In this document: piece after piece, positions 28,830-38,801 of the stretch
Position numbering within the stretch: the stretch's first letter is position 1
Layout: each line of letters starts with the position of its first letter
Assembly (NCBI GenBank): GCA_041177965.1
Contig: JBEGWF010000057.1
Coordinates: 1 to 63,121, forward strand
Source of the DNA: SXXZ01 sp041177965
GTDB taxonomy: Bacteria > Verrucomicrobiota > Verrucomicrobiia > Limisphaerales > UBA9464
Length of the DNA: 63,121 nucleotides
Direction of reading: 5' to 3'
The notes under the pieces: model-generated
Database searches by the model: none
Seen by the model: the letters and a program-made list of their open reading frames with translations, nothing else
What the model was told of the DNA's origin: nothing
Made by a program: the position numbers and the translations under genes

Positions 28830-31373
28830 ATGACCACCACCCACGTCCACAACACGCCGGTGCGATCCCCGTTCACCTTGCCATCGGGAGTGCCGCCGGA
28901 TTCCGCGCGGGTGGTCGTCGTCGGGGGTGGCATCGTGGGTTGTTCGGTCGCCTACCATCTCGCCAAGGCGGGCTGGAAGGACGTGGTGCTGCTCGAACAG
29001 GGACGGCTCAGCGGAGGGACCACCTGGCACGCCGCCGGCATGGTCGGACAACTCCGGGCCAGCAACAGCATGACCCAGATCAACCGGTATTCGGCCACGC
29101 TGTACCCGAGCCTGGCCGCCGAGACGGGCCACGATGTCGGCTGGGTGAGGACCACCGGACTCACCCTCGGGACGAGCGCCGAGCGGATGACGCAGCTCCG
29201 TCGCACCGCGGCGATGGCGGAGGTGTTCGGGGTCGAGGCGCACCTCGTGGGGCCCAAGGAGGCTCAGGAACTGTGGCCGCTCATCCAGGTCGAGGACGTG
29301 CTCGGCGCCGTGTACCTGCCGGGCGACGGGCGGGTGATCCCGGGCGAATGCGCGGTCGCCCTCGCGAAGGGGGCCCTGGCCCACGGGGCGGCGCTGTACG
29401 ATCAGGTGCGCGTGGCCTCGCTGATCCATCGCGAGACCGCGCACGGACGGCGACGGATCACGGGTGTGCGCCTCGAGGGCGGTCGGGAGATCCGCGCCGA
29501 GTGGGTGGTCCTGGCCTGCGGCATGTGGGCTCGACAACTGGGTCTGCCGATCGGCGTCGACCTGCCGCTCTATCCGGTGGAACACCACTACGTCCTGAGC
29601 GAGCCCATCGAGGGCGCGCTGCCGACGCTGCCCTGCGCCCGCGACCCGGACGCGGCGATCTACTTCCGCACGCTCGACGACGGATCCATCAAGCTCGGGG
29701 CCTTCCAGTGGCGGTCCAAGCCGTGGCAGATCGGCGACCACGTGCCCGACGACTTCGCCTTCGGGCTCCTGCCCGACGACTGGGAGAAATTCTCCGAACC
29801 GATGGCCGCGGGCCTGCACCGGATCCCCGCGCTGCGGAAGGCGAGGTTCCCCAAGTTCGTGAACGGACCGGAGAGCTTCACCCCGGACAACAACTTCCTG
29901 ATGGGACCCCCGGCCGGGACCGAGGGGCTCTTCGTCTTGAGCGGGTTCAACTCGGTGGGCATCGCCAGCGCCGGCGGCGTGGGCCGTTTCGCGGTGCCCT
30001 GGCTCGAGAGCGGGGAGATGCCGATGGACCTCTGGAGTGTCGATGTGCGGCGCTTCGTGCCGGCGCAGAATGGCAGGGAGTACCTGCAGGCGCGGGCCTC
30101 CGAGGTGCTCGGCCTGCACTACCAGATGGCGTGGCCGAACCGGGAGATGGAGACCTCCCGCGGGGTGCGTTCCACGCCGTTGCACGAGGCCACCCGCGCC
30201 GCGGGCGCCTGTTTCGGCCAGACGGCGGGCTGGGAGCGACCGCTGTGGTACGCGCCGCCGGGCACCCCGCCCGAACTCCGCTATTCGTTCCGGAAGCAGA
30301 ACTGGGCCCCGCACGTCGCGACCGAGATCCGTCGTTGCCGCGAAGGGGTGGCCCTCTTCGACCAGTCCACCTTCGCCAAGTACGAGCTTTCCGGACCCGA
30401 CGCCCTCCGGGCCCTCGACCGCCTGTGCGGCAACCGGATCGACGTTCCGGTCGGACGGATCGTCTACACGGGCCTGCTCAACGCCCGGGGCACCTACGAG
30501 AGCGACGTCACGGTCGTCCGCACGGCGATCGACCGGTTCCATCTGATCGCGCCCACCCAGCAGGTGCGCCACGACGCCGACTGGATCCTCCGCAACGTGC
30601 CCGCCGACGCCGATCTCCGGCTCGACGACGTCACCGGTGCGATCGGCGTGGTGTCGATCATGGGCCCGCAGGCCCGGCAAGTCCTGCAGCGGGTGACCGA
30701 GACCGATCTCTCGGCGACGGCCTTCCCCTTCGGGCAGAGCGCGGAGATCCGCATCGCGGGAGTACCGCAAGCGGTGAGGGCCCTGCGCGTGACCTATGTC
30801 GGCGAGCTCGGATGGGAGCTGCATGGACCGGCCGGCGCGATGGCCGCGGTTTGGAGCACCCTGATGAAGGCGGGGCGGGACGAGGGCATCGGTCCGGCCG
30901 GCAACTATGCGATCAACGCGATGCGGATCGAAAAGGCCTACCGGGCCTGGGGTCACGAGCTGTCGGTGGACGAGACCCCCTTCGAGGCCGGACTGGGATT
31001 CGCGATCGACTGGGACCGCGAGTTCCTCGCGAAGGCGCGCCTCCTGGAGTTGCGGGGCCGACCGCTGCGCAAGCGGCTGGTGTCGCTGGTGATGGCCTGC
31101 GACGACCCGACGGTCACCCTCTGGGGCAATGAACCGGTGTTCCGCGATGGCCGGTTGGCGGGCTACACGTCGAGCGCCGCGTATTCCCCGACCCTCTCCG
31201 CCCCGGTGGCCATGGCCTACATCAAGCGACCGCCCGAAGAGTCCGACCTCGGGGTCGACACCGCCTGGCTGGAGGCAGGCCGATACGAGATCCTGCAGGA
31301 CGGCGTGAGGTATCCGGCCCGGATGACCCTGCGGTCGCCGGTCGATCCGGCCCGCGAGCGCATCCTCCGCTGA
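28830..31373 (+). CDS. Dimethylglycine/sarcosine dehydrogenase-like flavoprotein
   Basis: 847 residues with the layout of dimethylglycine and sarcosine dehydrogenases: an N-terminal DAO-type FAD domain, a middle FAO-type domain and a C-terminal aminomethyltransferase (GCV_T) domain that binds tetrahydrofolate. The Rossmann motif is VVVVGGGIVGCSVAYHL. SGGTTWHAAGMVG contains the His that carries covalent FAD in the mammalian enzymes. Later FNSVGIASAGGVG closes the FAD domain. The GCV_T part has YVGELGWELHGP and NAMRIEKAYRAWGHEL. It would oxidatively demethylate N-methyl amino acids and pass the one-carbon unit to folate. It is divergent from the macroglobulin gene. The start 28830 is chosen because residues from 28728 are a Pro/Ser-rich shadow. 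Confidence 0.9.
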   Translation: MTTTHVHNTPVRSPFTLPSGVPPDSARVVVVGGGIVGCSVAYHLAKAGWKDVVLLEQGRLSGGTTWHAAGMVGQLRASNSMTQINRYSATLYPSLAAETGHDVGWVRTTGLTLGTSAERMTQLRRTAAMAEVFGVEAHLVGPKEAQELWPLIQVEDVLGAVYLPGDGRVIPGECAVALAKGALAHGAALYDQVRVASLIHRETAHGRRRITGVRLEGGREIRAEWVVLACGMWARQLGLPIGVDLPLYPVEHHYVLSEPIEGALPTLPCARDPDAAIYFRTLDDGSIKLGAFQWRSKPWQIGDHVPDDFAFGLLPDDWEKFSEPMAAGLHRIPALRKARFPKFVNGPESFTPDNNFLMGPPAGTEGLFVLSGFNSVGIASAGGVGRFAVPWLESGEMPMDLWSVDVRRFVPAQNGREYLQARASEVLGLHYQMAWPNREMETSRGVRSTPLHEATRAAGACFGQTAGWERPLWYAPPGTPPELRYSFRKQNWAPHVATEIRRCREGVALFDQSTFAKYELSGPDALRALDRLCGNRIDVPVGRIVYTGLLNARGTYESDVTVVRTAIDRFHLIAPTQQVRHDADWILRNVPADADLRLDDVTGAIGVVSIMGPQARQVLQRVTETDLSATAFPFGQSAEIRIAGVPQAVRALRVTYVGELGWELHGPAGAMAAVWSTLMKAGRDEGIGPAGNYAINAMRIEKAYRAWGHELSVDETPFEAGLGFAIDWDREFLAKARLLELRGRPLRKRLVSLVMACDDPTVTLWGNEPVFRDGRLAGYTSSAAYSPTLSAPVAMAYIKRPPEESDLGVDTAWLEAGRYEILQDGVRYPARMTLRSPVDPARERILR

Positions 31374-31548
31374 GATCCGGTGGGCCGGGCCGGCGAGGGG
31401 ATTCACGACGGTCGGGATCACGACCATCGGGATCACCAGGATTAGGACGACGATCAGGATTTGCCCCGACCCCGGACCGGGTCGAAGCTGTTCGAGACCG
31501 GGCGGCGAAGCCGTCACCGGGCCACCGACCCCCGACGCTCCATCCCGA

Positions 31549-33645
31549 ATGCACGCGGCGCATTTTCTCCAGGACCTCGCGGTCGTGATGATCGTGGCCG
31601 GACTGGTCACCGTGCTGTTCCGTCGCCTCCGCCAACCGGTGGTGCTCGGCTACATCATCGCCGGGGTCATCATCGGACCCCACACCCCGCCGTTCCCGCT
31701 GATCCGGGACGAGGCCACCATCCACACCCTCGCCGAACTCGGGGTGATCCTGCTGATGTTCTCGCTGGGCCTGGAGTTCAGTCTCAAGAAGCTCAAGAAG
31801 GTGGGCGGCACCGCCTTCATCACGGCCTCGGTCATCATCCTCACGATGATCGGTGTGGGTCACCAGATCGGGCGGTCCTTCGGATGGAGCTCCATGGACA
31901 GCCTCTTCCTCGGGGCCATGCTGTCGATCTCCTCCACCACCATCATCGTCAAGGCGCTGGCCGAACTGGGACTCTCCAAAGAGCCCTTCGCCCAGCTCAT
32001 CTTCGGCGTGCTCATCATCGAGGACATCCTGGCCATCGCGATGATCGCGCTCCTGTCGGGCATCGCCATGACCGGATCCCTCAGCCTCGGCGAGGTGGGT
32101 CTGACCCTGGGCAAGCTGTCGCTGTTCCTCGTGGGGACCCTCGTGGTGGGGTTGATCGCGATCCCGCGCTTCCTGACCTACGTGAGCGGCTTCCGCAGCC
32201 ATGAAACCCTGCTGATCACGGTGCTGGGGTTGTGCTTCGGGATGTCGCTGCTGGCGGCGAAGCTGGGCTACAGCGTCGCCCTCGGGGCCTTCCTGATCGG
32301 GGCGGTGATCGCCGAATCGCGGGAGATCCACCGCATCGAGTCCCTCGTCGAACCCGTCCGGGACATGTTCAGCGCGGTGTTCTTCGTGGCCATCGGACTG
32401 ATGATCGATCCCACGCTGCTGGCCGAGCACTGGCAAGCCATCGCGGTCATCAGTCTGGCGGTGATGGTGGGGCAGGTCCTGAGCTGCACCTTCGGCACCT
32501 TTCTGTCGGGGCACGACACGCGGACCGCCCTGCGGGTGGGCATGGGGCTGGCCCAGATCGGCGAATTCTCCTTCATCATCGCCTCGCTCGGCCAGACATC
32601 GAATGTGACCAGCAGGTTCCTGTATCCGATCGCCGTCGCCGTCTCGGTGATCACCACCCTGGCGACCCCCTATCTGATCCGCGGCAGCGATGCGGTGGCC
32701 ACGGGCTTCGAGCGCCTGGCCCCGCGGTGGCTCACCGACACGCTCCTCATCTACACGCACTGGATCGGGCGCCTCGGCCGCCGCAATCCCGACATGGTCA
32801 CCCGGATGATCCGCAAGTGGTCGCTGCAGATGCTGCTCAATGCCGCGCTCATCGCCGTGGTGTTCGTGGTGGTGTCCTTCTTCGCGGCGCGCTCACCCGC
32901 CACCGGGGTCCTGGGCATCCCCGGATCGTGGGTCCACTCGGCCTATTGGCTCCTGGCGGTCTTCGTCTCGCTGCCCCTGTTCATCGCCACCACGCGGAAG
33001 CTGGGAGCGCTGGGGATGCTGCTGGCCGAGGCCAAGGTCACCCAGAAATCGGCCGGAGTCCGGGCTCCGATGATCCGGGCCATCGTGGCCCAGGTGATCC
33101 CCATCGGCGGATCGGCGATCCTGGGGCTGTATGTCGTGGTGCTCAGTTCGACCCTGCTCACCTCATGGAGGGCCCTCGTCGTCCTGCTCGGACTGGCCGG
33201 GCTGCTGAGCTGGTCGCTGCGACGGACCTTCATCCGGGTCTACTCCAAGGCCCAGAACGCCCTCGCCGACACCTTGTCCCAACCTCCGGCTCCCCGGGAG
33301 ACCGAGACCCCACCCCTCCTGCCGCCCCTGTTGCGGCACGCCAACCTCCAGACCCTGCAACTGACCGCCGGATCACCGGCGGCCGGCATGCTGATCCGCG
33401 AACTCCAGCTCCGCACCCTCAGCGGAGCGAGCATCGTGGGCATCGACCGCAACGGCGACAGCGTGATCAACCCGGGTCCCGACGAGGCATTGCACGCCGG
33501 CGATCGGGTCCTGCTGCTGGGCAGCACCGAGCAACTCGCCTCCGCCGAACGGCTGCTCACCGCAGGCCCCGGTCAACGCGGGGTCCGGGGCGCCGGCTCG
33601 GGCAGGGATTCGAGGCCGTCATCGACCGCCCGGAGCTTGGTGTAG
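31549..33645 (+). CDS. KefB-like cation:proton antiporter (CPA2) with TrkA_C domain
   Basis: 698 residues, inner-membrane. The first ~390 residues hold about 12 membrane segments of the CPA2 Na+(K+)/H+ exchanger fold, with VVLGYIIAGVIIGPH, MFSLGLEFS and FGVLIIEDILAIAM; the acidic ED pair in the last is typical. A second membrane region follows (residues ~425-560). A soluble C-terminus has a TrkA_C/RCK_C domain (ELQLRTLSGASIVGIDRNG... GDRVLLLGS). A TrkA_N nucleotide-binding domain is missing, unlike KefB/KefC. Likely role: K+ or Na+ efflux and pH control. The last 73 bases overlap the 3' end of the glycosyltransferase gene on the other strand. Confidence 0.9.
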   Translation: MHAAHFLQDLAVVMIVAGLVTVLFRRLRQPVVLGYIIAGVIIGPHTPPFPLIRDEATIHTLAELGVILLMFSLGLEFSLKKLKKVGGTAFITASVIILTMIGVGHQIGRSFGWSSMDSLFLGAMLSISSTTIIVKALAELGLSKEPFAQLIFGVLIIEDILAIAMIALLSGIAMTGSLSLGEVGLTLGKLSLFLVGTLVVGLIAIPRFLTYVSGFRSHETLLITVLGLCFGMSLLAAKLGYSVALGAFLIGAVIAESREIHRIESLVEPVRDMFSAVFFVAIGLMIDPTLLAEHWQAIAVISLAVMVGQVLSCTFGTFLSGHDTRTALRVGMGLAQIGEFSFIIASLGQTSNVTSRFLYPIAVAVSVITTLATPYLIRGSDAVATGFERLAPRWLTDTLLIYTHWIGRLGRRNPDMVTRMIRKWSLQMLLNAALIAVVFVVVSFFAARSPATGVLGIPGSWVHSAYWLLAVFVSLPLFIATTRKLGALGMLLAEAKVTQKSAGVRAPMIRAIVAQVIPIGGSAILGLYVVVLSSTLLTSWRALVVLLGLAGLLSWSLRRTFIRVYSKAQNALADTLSQPPAPRETETPPLLPPLLRHANLQTLQLTAGSPAAGMLIRELQLRTLSGASIVGIDRNGDSVINPGPDEALHAGDRVLLLGSTEQLASAERLLTAGPGQRGVRGAGSGRDSRPSSTARSLV

Positions 33646-34376
33646 CGCGTGGCGACCGTGAAGGCGTTGGCCCAGGCGATGTAGTAGCCGGGAAGGCCGT
33701 CCAGGAAGCCGCCCTTGAAGACATAACCCCGCAGGAACCGCCACGCGGGGCGGAACAGCAGGTCCACCCATCCGGCCCGACGACCGGAGCGCCGCGAGGC
33801 CTGCACGAAGGCCGTGCTGTACGGAGGGATCTTGGTCACCTGCCGATCGATGCTCTCGTTGCTGTAATGCAGCAGGTCCGAACGCAGTCGGCCGATGCGT
33901 CCCTCCACCTCGAGGCGCGCATGGGGCTCCTCGCCACCCCATCGCGCCCGGCCGCGACGGGCCAGGCGGATGACGCGATCGGGATACCAGTCACCATGAC
34001 GGATCCAACGACCGAGGAACCAGGTGCAGCGCGGAAAACTGAACGCACCGATCTCCGGACCCGCGGTGGCGATGGCACGGGCGATCTCCTCCTTCAATCG
34101 CGGGGTGACCACCTCATCGGCATCGAGGTTGAGGGTCCAATCGGACACCGTCTTCCCGAGCCCGGAGGCCTTCTGCCCCACGAATCCCTTCCAAGGCTCC
34201 CGGACCACGATGGCACCATGACCTCGGGCCAGCTCCTCGGTGCCGTCGGCCACGTCGTGCTGGAGGATGACCACGATCTCGGCGGCCCACCCCCGGACGC
34301 TGTCGAGCGCGGCGCCGATGCGGTGCACCTCGGCGCCCGAGACGAGATAGACCGAGATCGGGAGCGGTGGGGTCAT
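33573..34376 (-). CDS. Glycosyltransferase family 2 (WaaE/KdtX-like)
   Basis: 267 residues. The GT-A N-terminus (PISVYLVSGAEVHRIGAALDS, DWTLNLDADEVVTP with the DxD-like motif) is followed by FPRCTWFLGRWIRHGDWYPDRVIRL. This is characteristic of the lipopolysaccharide-core-type family 2 enzymes. A basic, hydrophobic C-terminus (FRPAWRFLRGYVFKGGFLDG) suggests membrane association. It probably adds a sugar to an envelope glycolipid. No other LPS gene is adjacent. Its end runs antiparallel into the antiporter gene by 73 bases. Confidence 0.88.
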   Translation of the reverse strand: MTPPLPISVYLVSGAEVHRIGAALDSVRGWAAEIVVILQHDVADGTEELARGHGAIVVREPWKGFVGQKASGLGKTVSDWTLNLDADEVVTPRLKEEIARAIATAGPEIGAFSFPRCTWFLGRWIRHGDWYPDRVIRLARRGRARWGGEEPHARLEVEGRIGRLRSDLLHYSNESIDRQVTKIPPYSTAFVQASRRSGRRAGWVDLLFRPAWRFLRGYVFKGGFLDGLPGYYIAWANAFTVATRYTKLRAVDDGLESLPEPAPRTPR

Positions 34377-34492
34377 GGCGGATCCTCTGGTACGCGATCG
34401 AAGCGACGGGACCAGTGAAGCACCCGGAACGTCGATTGCCTACTGTTGCGGACGGATTCGTCGGACGGTGACCCGGTCGCGAGCGGGATGGA

Positions 34493-35578
34493 TCAGGCCA
34501 GGCCCACGGCGGCCATGACGGCATCCTTGGTGGCCTTGGCCAGGATGGGCTCGAAACCGGCCACGCGGATGGCGGTGTCGGGATCCTTCAGGCCATGGCC
34601 GGTCATGGTGGCCGTCACCAACGACCCCTCGGGGATCTCGCCGCCGCGAACCGCCTTGATGAGTCCGGCCAACGGAGCGGCGCAGGCCGGCTCCACCATC
34701 ACACCCTCGGTGCGGGCCAGGAGCTTGTAGGCGTGCAGGATCTCCTCGTCGGTGACCGAGCGGATGGAGCCCTGGCTCTCGCGTGCGGCATCCACGGCCC
34801 CCTGCCAACTGGCCGGGTTGCCGATGCGGATGGCCGTGGCCACCGTCTCAGGGTTGGGGACCGGGTGGCCCAGCACCAACGGCGCGGCGCCCGCGGCCTG
34901 CCAGCCCATCATTCGCGGCAACGTGTCGGACAGGCCGGCCTCGGCGTATTCGCGGAACCCGCGCCAGTAGGCCGTGATGTTGCCGGCATTGCCCACGGGC
35001 AGGAAATGGAAGTCCGGGGCGTCACCCAGGGCGTCGCAGATCTCGAAGGCCGCCGTCTTCTGCCCCTCGATGCGCACCGGATTCACCGAGTTGACCACCT
35101 CGACCAGGCCGGTCTGGCCGAGCTCGCGCACGATGTTGAGCGCATCGTCGAAGTTGCCGTCGATGCTGACCGTGGTGGCCCCGTAGAGCAGAGCCTGCGA
35201 CATCTTGCCGTGGGCGATCTTGCCCTGGGGCAGCAGCACCACGCACTTGAGACCGGCCCGTGCGGCATACGCGGCGGCGCTGGCCGAGGTGTTGCCGGTG
35301 CTGGCGCAGACGACGATCTTGGCGCCGCGTTCCTTGGCCTTGGTGATGGCCATGGTCATGCCCCGGTCCTTGAAGGAGCAGGTCGGGTTCATGGCCTCGT
35401 ACTTGAGACGCAGGTCGAAGTTGCCGCCGATGGCCGCCACGAAGTTGGGCACCGGGATGAGCGGCGTGTTGCCCTCCAGCAGGGTCACGACGGGCGTCTC
35501 CGCGGTCACCGGCAGGAAGCGGGCGTAGCGGCGGATGACTCCGGGCCAGGCGGCCGCGGGGGCGGAGGTCGAACTCAT
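34493..35578 (-). CDS. thrC: Threonine synthase
   Basis: 361 residues, the short form of threonine synthase. It converts O-phosphohomoserine to threonine with PLP. The Schiff-base lysine lies in NPTCSFKDRGMTMAITKAKE. VVCASTGNTSASAAAYAARAG is the Asn/Ser substrate loop, and LPVGNAGNITAYWRGF is the glycine-rich phosphate site. It starts 45 bases after purL on the same strand, so the two may share a transcript. Confidence 0.95.
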   Translation of the reverse strand: MSSTSAPAAAWPGVIRRYARFLPVTAETPVVTLLEGNTPLIPVPNFVAAIGGNFDLRLKYEAMNPTCSFKDRGMTMAITKAKERGAKIVVCASTGNTSASAAAYAARAGLKCVVLLPQGKIAHGKMSQALLYGATTVSIDGNFDDALNIVRELGQTGLVEVVNSVNPVRIEGQKTAAFEICDALGDAPDFHFLPVGNAGNITAYWRGFREYAEAGLSDTLPRMMGWQAAGAAPLVLGHPVPNPETVATAIRIGNPASWQGAVDAARESQGSIRSVTDEEILHAYKLLARTEGVMVEPACAAPLAGLIKAVRGGEIPEGSLVTATMTGHGLKDPDTAIRVAGFEPILAKATKDAVMAAVGLA

Positions 35579-35623
35579 GGAATCGGGGGTGGGGTTGGAG
35601 AAGGCGTGGGGAAATCCTGCGGA

Positions 35624-37975
35624 TCAGGCCATGGCTCGGGCGATGGAGTTCCACCAACCGTCGTGGAGCTGGGAAACCGGGGCCGTGAATTCCCCGGCCG
35701 GGGTCTTCAGGGTGAGGGACTCGCCGCCCACGGTGCCGATCTGAACGGCGGGCACTCCCAAGGCCTTGGCCTGCTTGATCACGCGGCCGGCATCGATGGC
35801 GGAGACGGAGACGACCACGCGGTTCTGGGTCTCGCCGAAGAGCAGCGCATCGAGCCGGGCACCCTCGGCACAGGTGGTGAGATCGACCGTCGCTCCGAGG
35901 AACCGGTGGTTCTCGCGGGCCACCTGCTGGCTGAAGCACGATTCGGCCAAGGTCACCGCCAGACCGCCCTCGCTGCAATCGTGGGCACTCTTCACCACAC
36001 CTTCGCGGATGAGCCCGAGCAGGGTGGTGTGCAGGGTCTGGGCGATCGTCAGGTCGACCCGCGGCGGCAGGCCGTTCTTCTGGCCGTGCACGCTCTTCAG
36101 GTGGGCGCTGCCACCCAGGCCCTGCAGCGGATCGGCCAGGTCCACCGGCGCGCCGAGCAGCAGGATCGCGTCGCCCGCATCCTTGAACCACTGGGTGGTG
36201 ATGTGCTCGGGCTTCTCGATGATGCCGACCACGGCCACCGTGGGCGTCGGGTCGATCGCGCCGAGGGCACCGCGCTGGTTGTAGAGCGACACGTTGCCTC
36301 CGGTGACCGGGGCGCTGAAGGCCCGGCACCCGTCGGCCAGCCCACGGACCGACTCCTTGAGCTGCCAGAAGATCTCCGGGTTGTGGGGATTCCCGAAGTT
36401 CAGGTTGTCGGTCGAACCCACGGGGATCGCCCCGGAGCAGGCCAGGTTGCGGCAGGCCTCGGTGACGGCCGCTTTGCCGCCCTCATACGGATCGAGGTAC
36501 ACGTAGCCGCCATTGCAGTCGACCGTGAAGGCCACGTACTTGTCGGCCAGGGGCGCCGGCGGCCGGAACGCGTCGGCGGTGCCCGATTTGGCGGCCGCGT
36601 ATTCGGCCTTGGTGACCGGCAGGCTGTCGGCCTTGATGCGGATGACCGCCGCATCGCTGCCGGGGCAGACCACCGAACCGTCGCGCACCATGTGGTCGTA
36701 CTGGCCGTACACCCAGTTCTTCGAGGCGATGGTGTGGTTGGAGAGCAGGGTCTTGAGGTCGCCGATCGGGTCGCGGGTGTCGGCGATGCCGTCGAGACGG
36801 AAGGCGCGGACCGCCTCCATGTAGGCCGCCTCTCGGGACTCGCGCTGATACACCGGGGCCTCGTCGGCCAGCTTCTTGGCGGGCACGTCCACGACCACCT
36901 TGCCCCCGTGGCGGACGACCATGCGACCGGTGTCGGTCACCACGCCGATCTCGGCCCAGGGCAGGTCCCACTTGTCGAACACCGCCTTCACCTCGGCCTC
37001 GCGGCCCTTGTGGACGACGATGAGCATCCGCTCCTGCGATTCGGAGAGCATGATCTCGTAGCTCGACATGTTCGGTGCCCGCTGCGGCACCTTGTCCAAT
37101 TCGATCTCGATGCCCGTGCCGGCGCGGGCGGCCGTCTCGCAGGTGGAGCAGGTCAGGCCAGCCGCACCCATGTCCTGCATGCCCGCGACGCACCCGGTGG
37201 CCAGCAGTTCCAGACAGGCCTCGCAGACGAGCTTCTCCATGAAGGGATCGCCCACCTGCACCGCGCCGCGCTGCTGCTCGGCCGACTCCTCGGTGAGGTC
37301 CTGCGACGCGAAGGCCGCGCCCGCCAGACCGTCACGCCCCGTCGCCGGCCCGACGTAGAAGACCGGATTGCCGATGCCGTGGGCGGCGCCGCGGGTGATC
37401 TGGTCGTGCCGCAGCACCCCGAGGGCGAAGGCGTTGACCAGCGGGTTGCCCTCGTAGCTCTTGTCGAAATAGACCTCGCCCGCGACCGTCGGAATGCCGA
37501 AGCAGTTGCCGTAATGGGCGATGCCGCCGACCACGCCCGAGAACAGGCGTCGCACCTCGGGGTTGGACAACTCGCCGAAGCGCAGCGAATTGAGCGCCGC
37601 CACCGGACGGGCACCCATGGTGAAGATGTCGCGGATGATGCCGCCCACGCCGGTCGCCGCGCCCTGGAAAGGCTCCACCGCGCTGGGGTGGTTGTGCGAT
37701 TCGATCTTGAAGGCGATGGCCACGCCGTCGCCCACGTCGATGATGCCCGCGTTCTCCTCGCCCGCCCCGACCAGGATCTTCTCGCCCTTGGTGGGGAAGG
37801 TCTTCAGCACCGGCCGGGTGTTCTTGTAGGAGCAGTGCTCCGACCACATCACCGAGAAGATGCCCAGCTCGGTGTACGACGGTTCACGACCGAGGATCGC
37901 GAGGATCTTCTGGTACTCGTCCGGCGTGAGGTTGTGCTTCGCGACCAGTTCCGGGGTGATGGCAGGCTCGTGCAT
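35624..37975 (-). CDS. purL: Phosphoribosylformylglycinamidine synthase subunit PurL
   Basis: 783 residues, the small PurL of the PurLQS type. It makes formylglycinamidine ribonucleotide in purine synthesis, using ammonia from PurQ. Visible motifs include ELGIFSVMWSEHCSYKNTR, IESHNHPSAVEPFQGAATG, GGIIRDIFTMGARPVA and HDCSEGGLAVTLAES. PurQ and PurS are not adjacent. The start MHEPAITPEL at 37975 matches family N-termini; 38014 would add 13 residues. On the minus strand TTGTCC and TATCGT (38009-38014 and 37987-37992, 16-base spacer) form a possible promoter. Confidence 0.96.
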   Translation of the reverse strand: MHEPAITPELVAKHNLTPDEYQKILAILGREPSYTELGIFSVMWSEHCSYKNTRPVLKTFPTKGEKILVGAGEENAGIIDVGDGVAIAFKIESHNHPSAVEPFQGAATGVGGIIRDIFTMGARPVAALNSLRFGELSNPEVRRLFSGVVGGIAHYGNCFGIPTVAGEVYFDKSYEGNPLVNAFALGVLRHDQITRGAAHGIGNPVFYVGPATGRDGLAGAAFASQDLTEESAEQQRGAVQVGDPFMEKLVCEACLELLATGCVAGMQDMGAAGLTCSTCETAARAGTGIEIELDKVPQRAPNMSSYEIMLSESQERMLIVVHKGREAEVKAVFDKWDLPWAEIGVVTDTGRMVVRHGGKVVVDVPAKKLADEAPVYQRESREAAYMEAVRAFRLDGIADTRDPIGDLKTLLSNHTIASKNWVYGQYDHMVRDGSVVCPGSDAAVIRIKADSLPVTKAEYAAAKSGTADAFRPPAPLADKYVAFTVDCNGGYVYLDPYEGGKAAVTEACRNLACSGAIPVGSTDNLNFGNPHNPEIFWQLKESVRGLADGCRAFSAPVTGGNVSLYNQRGALGAIDPTPTVAVVGIIEKPEHITTQWFKDAGDAILLLGAPVDLADPLQGLGGSAHLKSVHGQKNGLPPRVDLTIAQTLHTTLLGLIREGVVKSAHDCSEGGLAVTLAESCFSQQVARENHRFLGATVDLTTCAEGARLDALLFGETQNRVVVSVSAIDAGRVIKQAKALGVPAVQIGTVGGESLTLKTPAGEFTAPVSQLHDGWWNSIARAMA

Positions 37976-38081
37976 CGAAGGGACCGACGATACGGAAACG
38001 GTCCGGGGGGACAAGTACGGGGAAGATCCCGCCGTGCGTGCCGAAAACCGGGACTCTTCACCGAATAGTCACCCGGGCGCG

Positions 38082-38110
38082 TTGACAGGGGCATGGGGGA
38101 CCGTTAGTAC
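38082..38110 (+). promoter_or_regulatory. Promoter of the HNH nuclease gene
   Basis: A consensus -35 box TTGACA (38082-38087), a 17-base spacer and TAGTAC (38105-38110) lie 27 bases before the ATG at 38138, in the divergent region with purL. Confidence 0.5.
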
Positions 38111-38137
38111 GAAGAGGCTTTCCTCGGGAAGCCACCG

Positions 38138-38761
38138 ATGAGCGGCGTCCTCTGCGATCAGGTCCTCGTCCTCAACCGGCTGTGGCAGGCGGTCAACGTC
38201 TGCTCGGTCCGCCGGGCGCTGGCGCTTCTCTTCGAGGGGAACGCTCAGGTGGTGTTCGGGATGGGCGATGGCGATTATCGGACCCTCGACTTCCAACAGT
38301 GGCGCGACCTGTCCCGGACATCGCCCGACCCCGAGGGATCGGTGGGCACGGTGTCGTTCCGGATCCGCGTGCCCCGGGTGATCCTGCTGATGGGCTTCGA
38401 CCGTTTCCCCAAGAAGGAGGTCAAGTTCACCCGCCACAACCTCTTCGAGCGCGACCGGAACACCTGCCAGTACTGCGGAAAGACCTTCGACCGGCGCGAC
38501 CTGAACCTCGACCACGTGATCCCCCGCGACCGAGGCGGCCCGACCACTTGGGAGAACATCGTGTGCTCGTGCATCCCCTGCAACACGCGCAAGGCCAACC
38601 GCACGCCGGCCGAGGCCCAGATGCGCCTGGTGCGCAAGCCGAAGCGGCCCAAGTGGCGTCCGTTCGTGCAGGTGAGCTTCGGGGCCTCGATCCACGACAG
38701 CTGGCGGCATTTCCTGGATGTGGCGTACTGGAACGTGGAACTCGGATCCGAGGTCGGCTGA
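38138..38761 (+). CDS. HNH endonuclease family protein
   Basis: 207 residues. The HNH core is at about residues 105-155: two Cys-x-x-Cys zinc ligands (CQYCGK, then CSCIPCN) bracket LNLDHVIPRDRGG, which has the catalytic DH pair. The N-terminal ~95 residues (VLVLNRLWQAVNVCSVRRAL) are typical of a chromosomal HNH family widespread in bacteria without restriction partners. Its target is unknown. There is no mobile-element context: neighbours are purL and histidine/tryptophan genes. It could be a stand-alone nuclease of unknown housekeeping role. Confidence 0.88.
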   Translation: MSGVLCDQVLVLNRLWQAVNVCSVRRALALLFEGNAQVVFGMGDGDYRTLDFQQWRDLSRTSPDPEGSVGTVSFRIRVPRVILLMGFDRFPKKEVKFTRHNLFERDRNTCQYCGKTFDRRDLNLDHVIPRDRGGPTTWENIVCSCIPCNTRKANRTPAEAQMRLVRKPKRPKWRPFVQVSFGASIHDSWRHFLDVAYWNVELGSEVG

Positions 38762-38801
38762 GCTCAGGCCGGAGGTGATCCGACGGGCCCGCTTCGAAAC
38801 C

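Noticed and set aside
38138..38761. HNH gene as part of a mobile intron or restriction system
   Set aside because: No methylase, intron or integrase nearby; neighbours are housekeeping genes and codon use is native.
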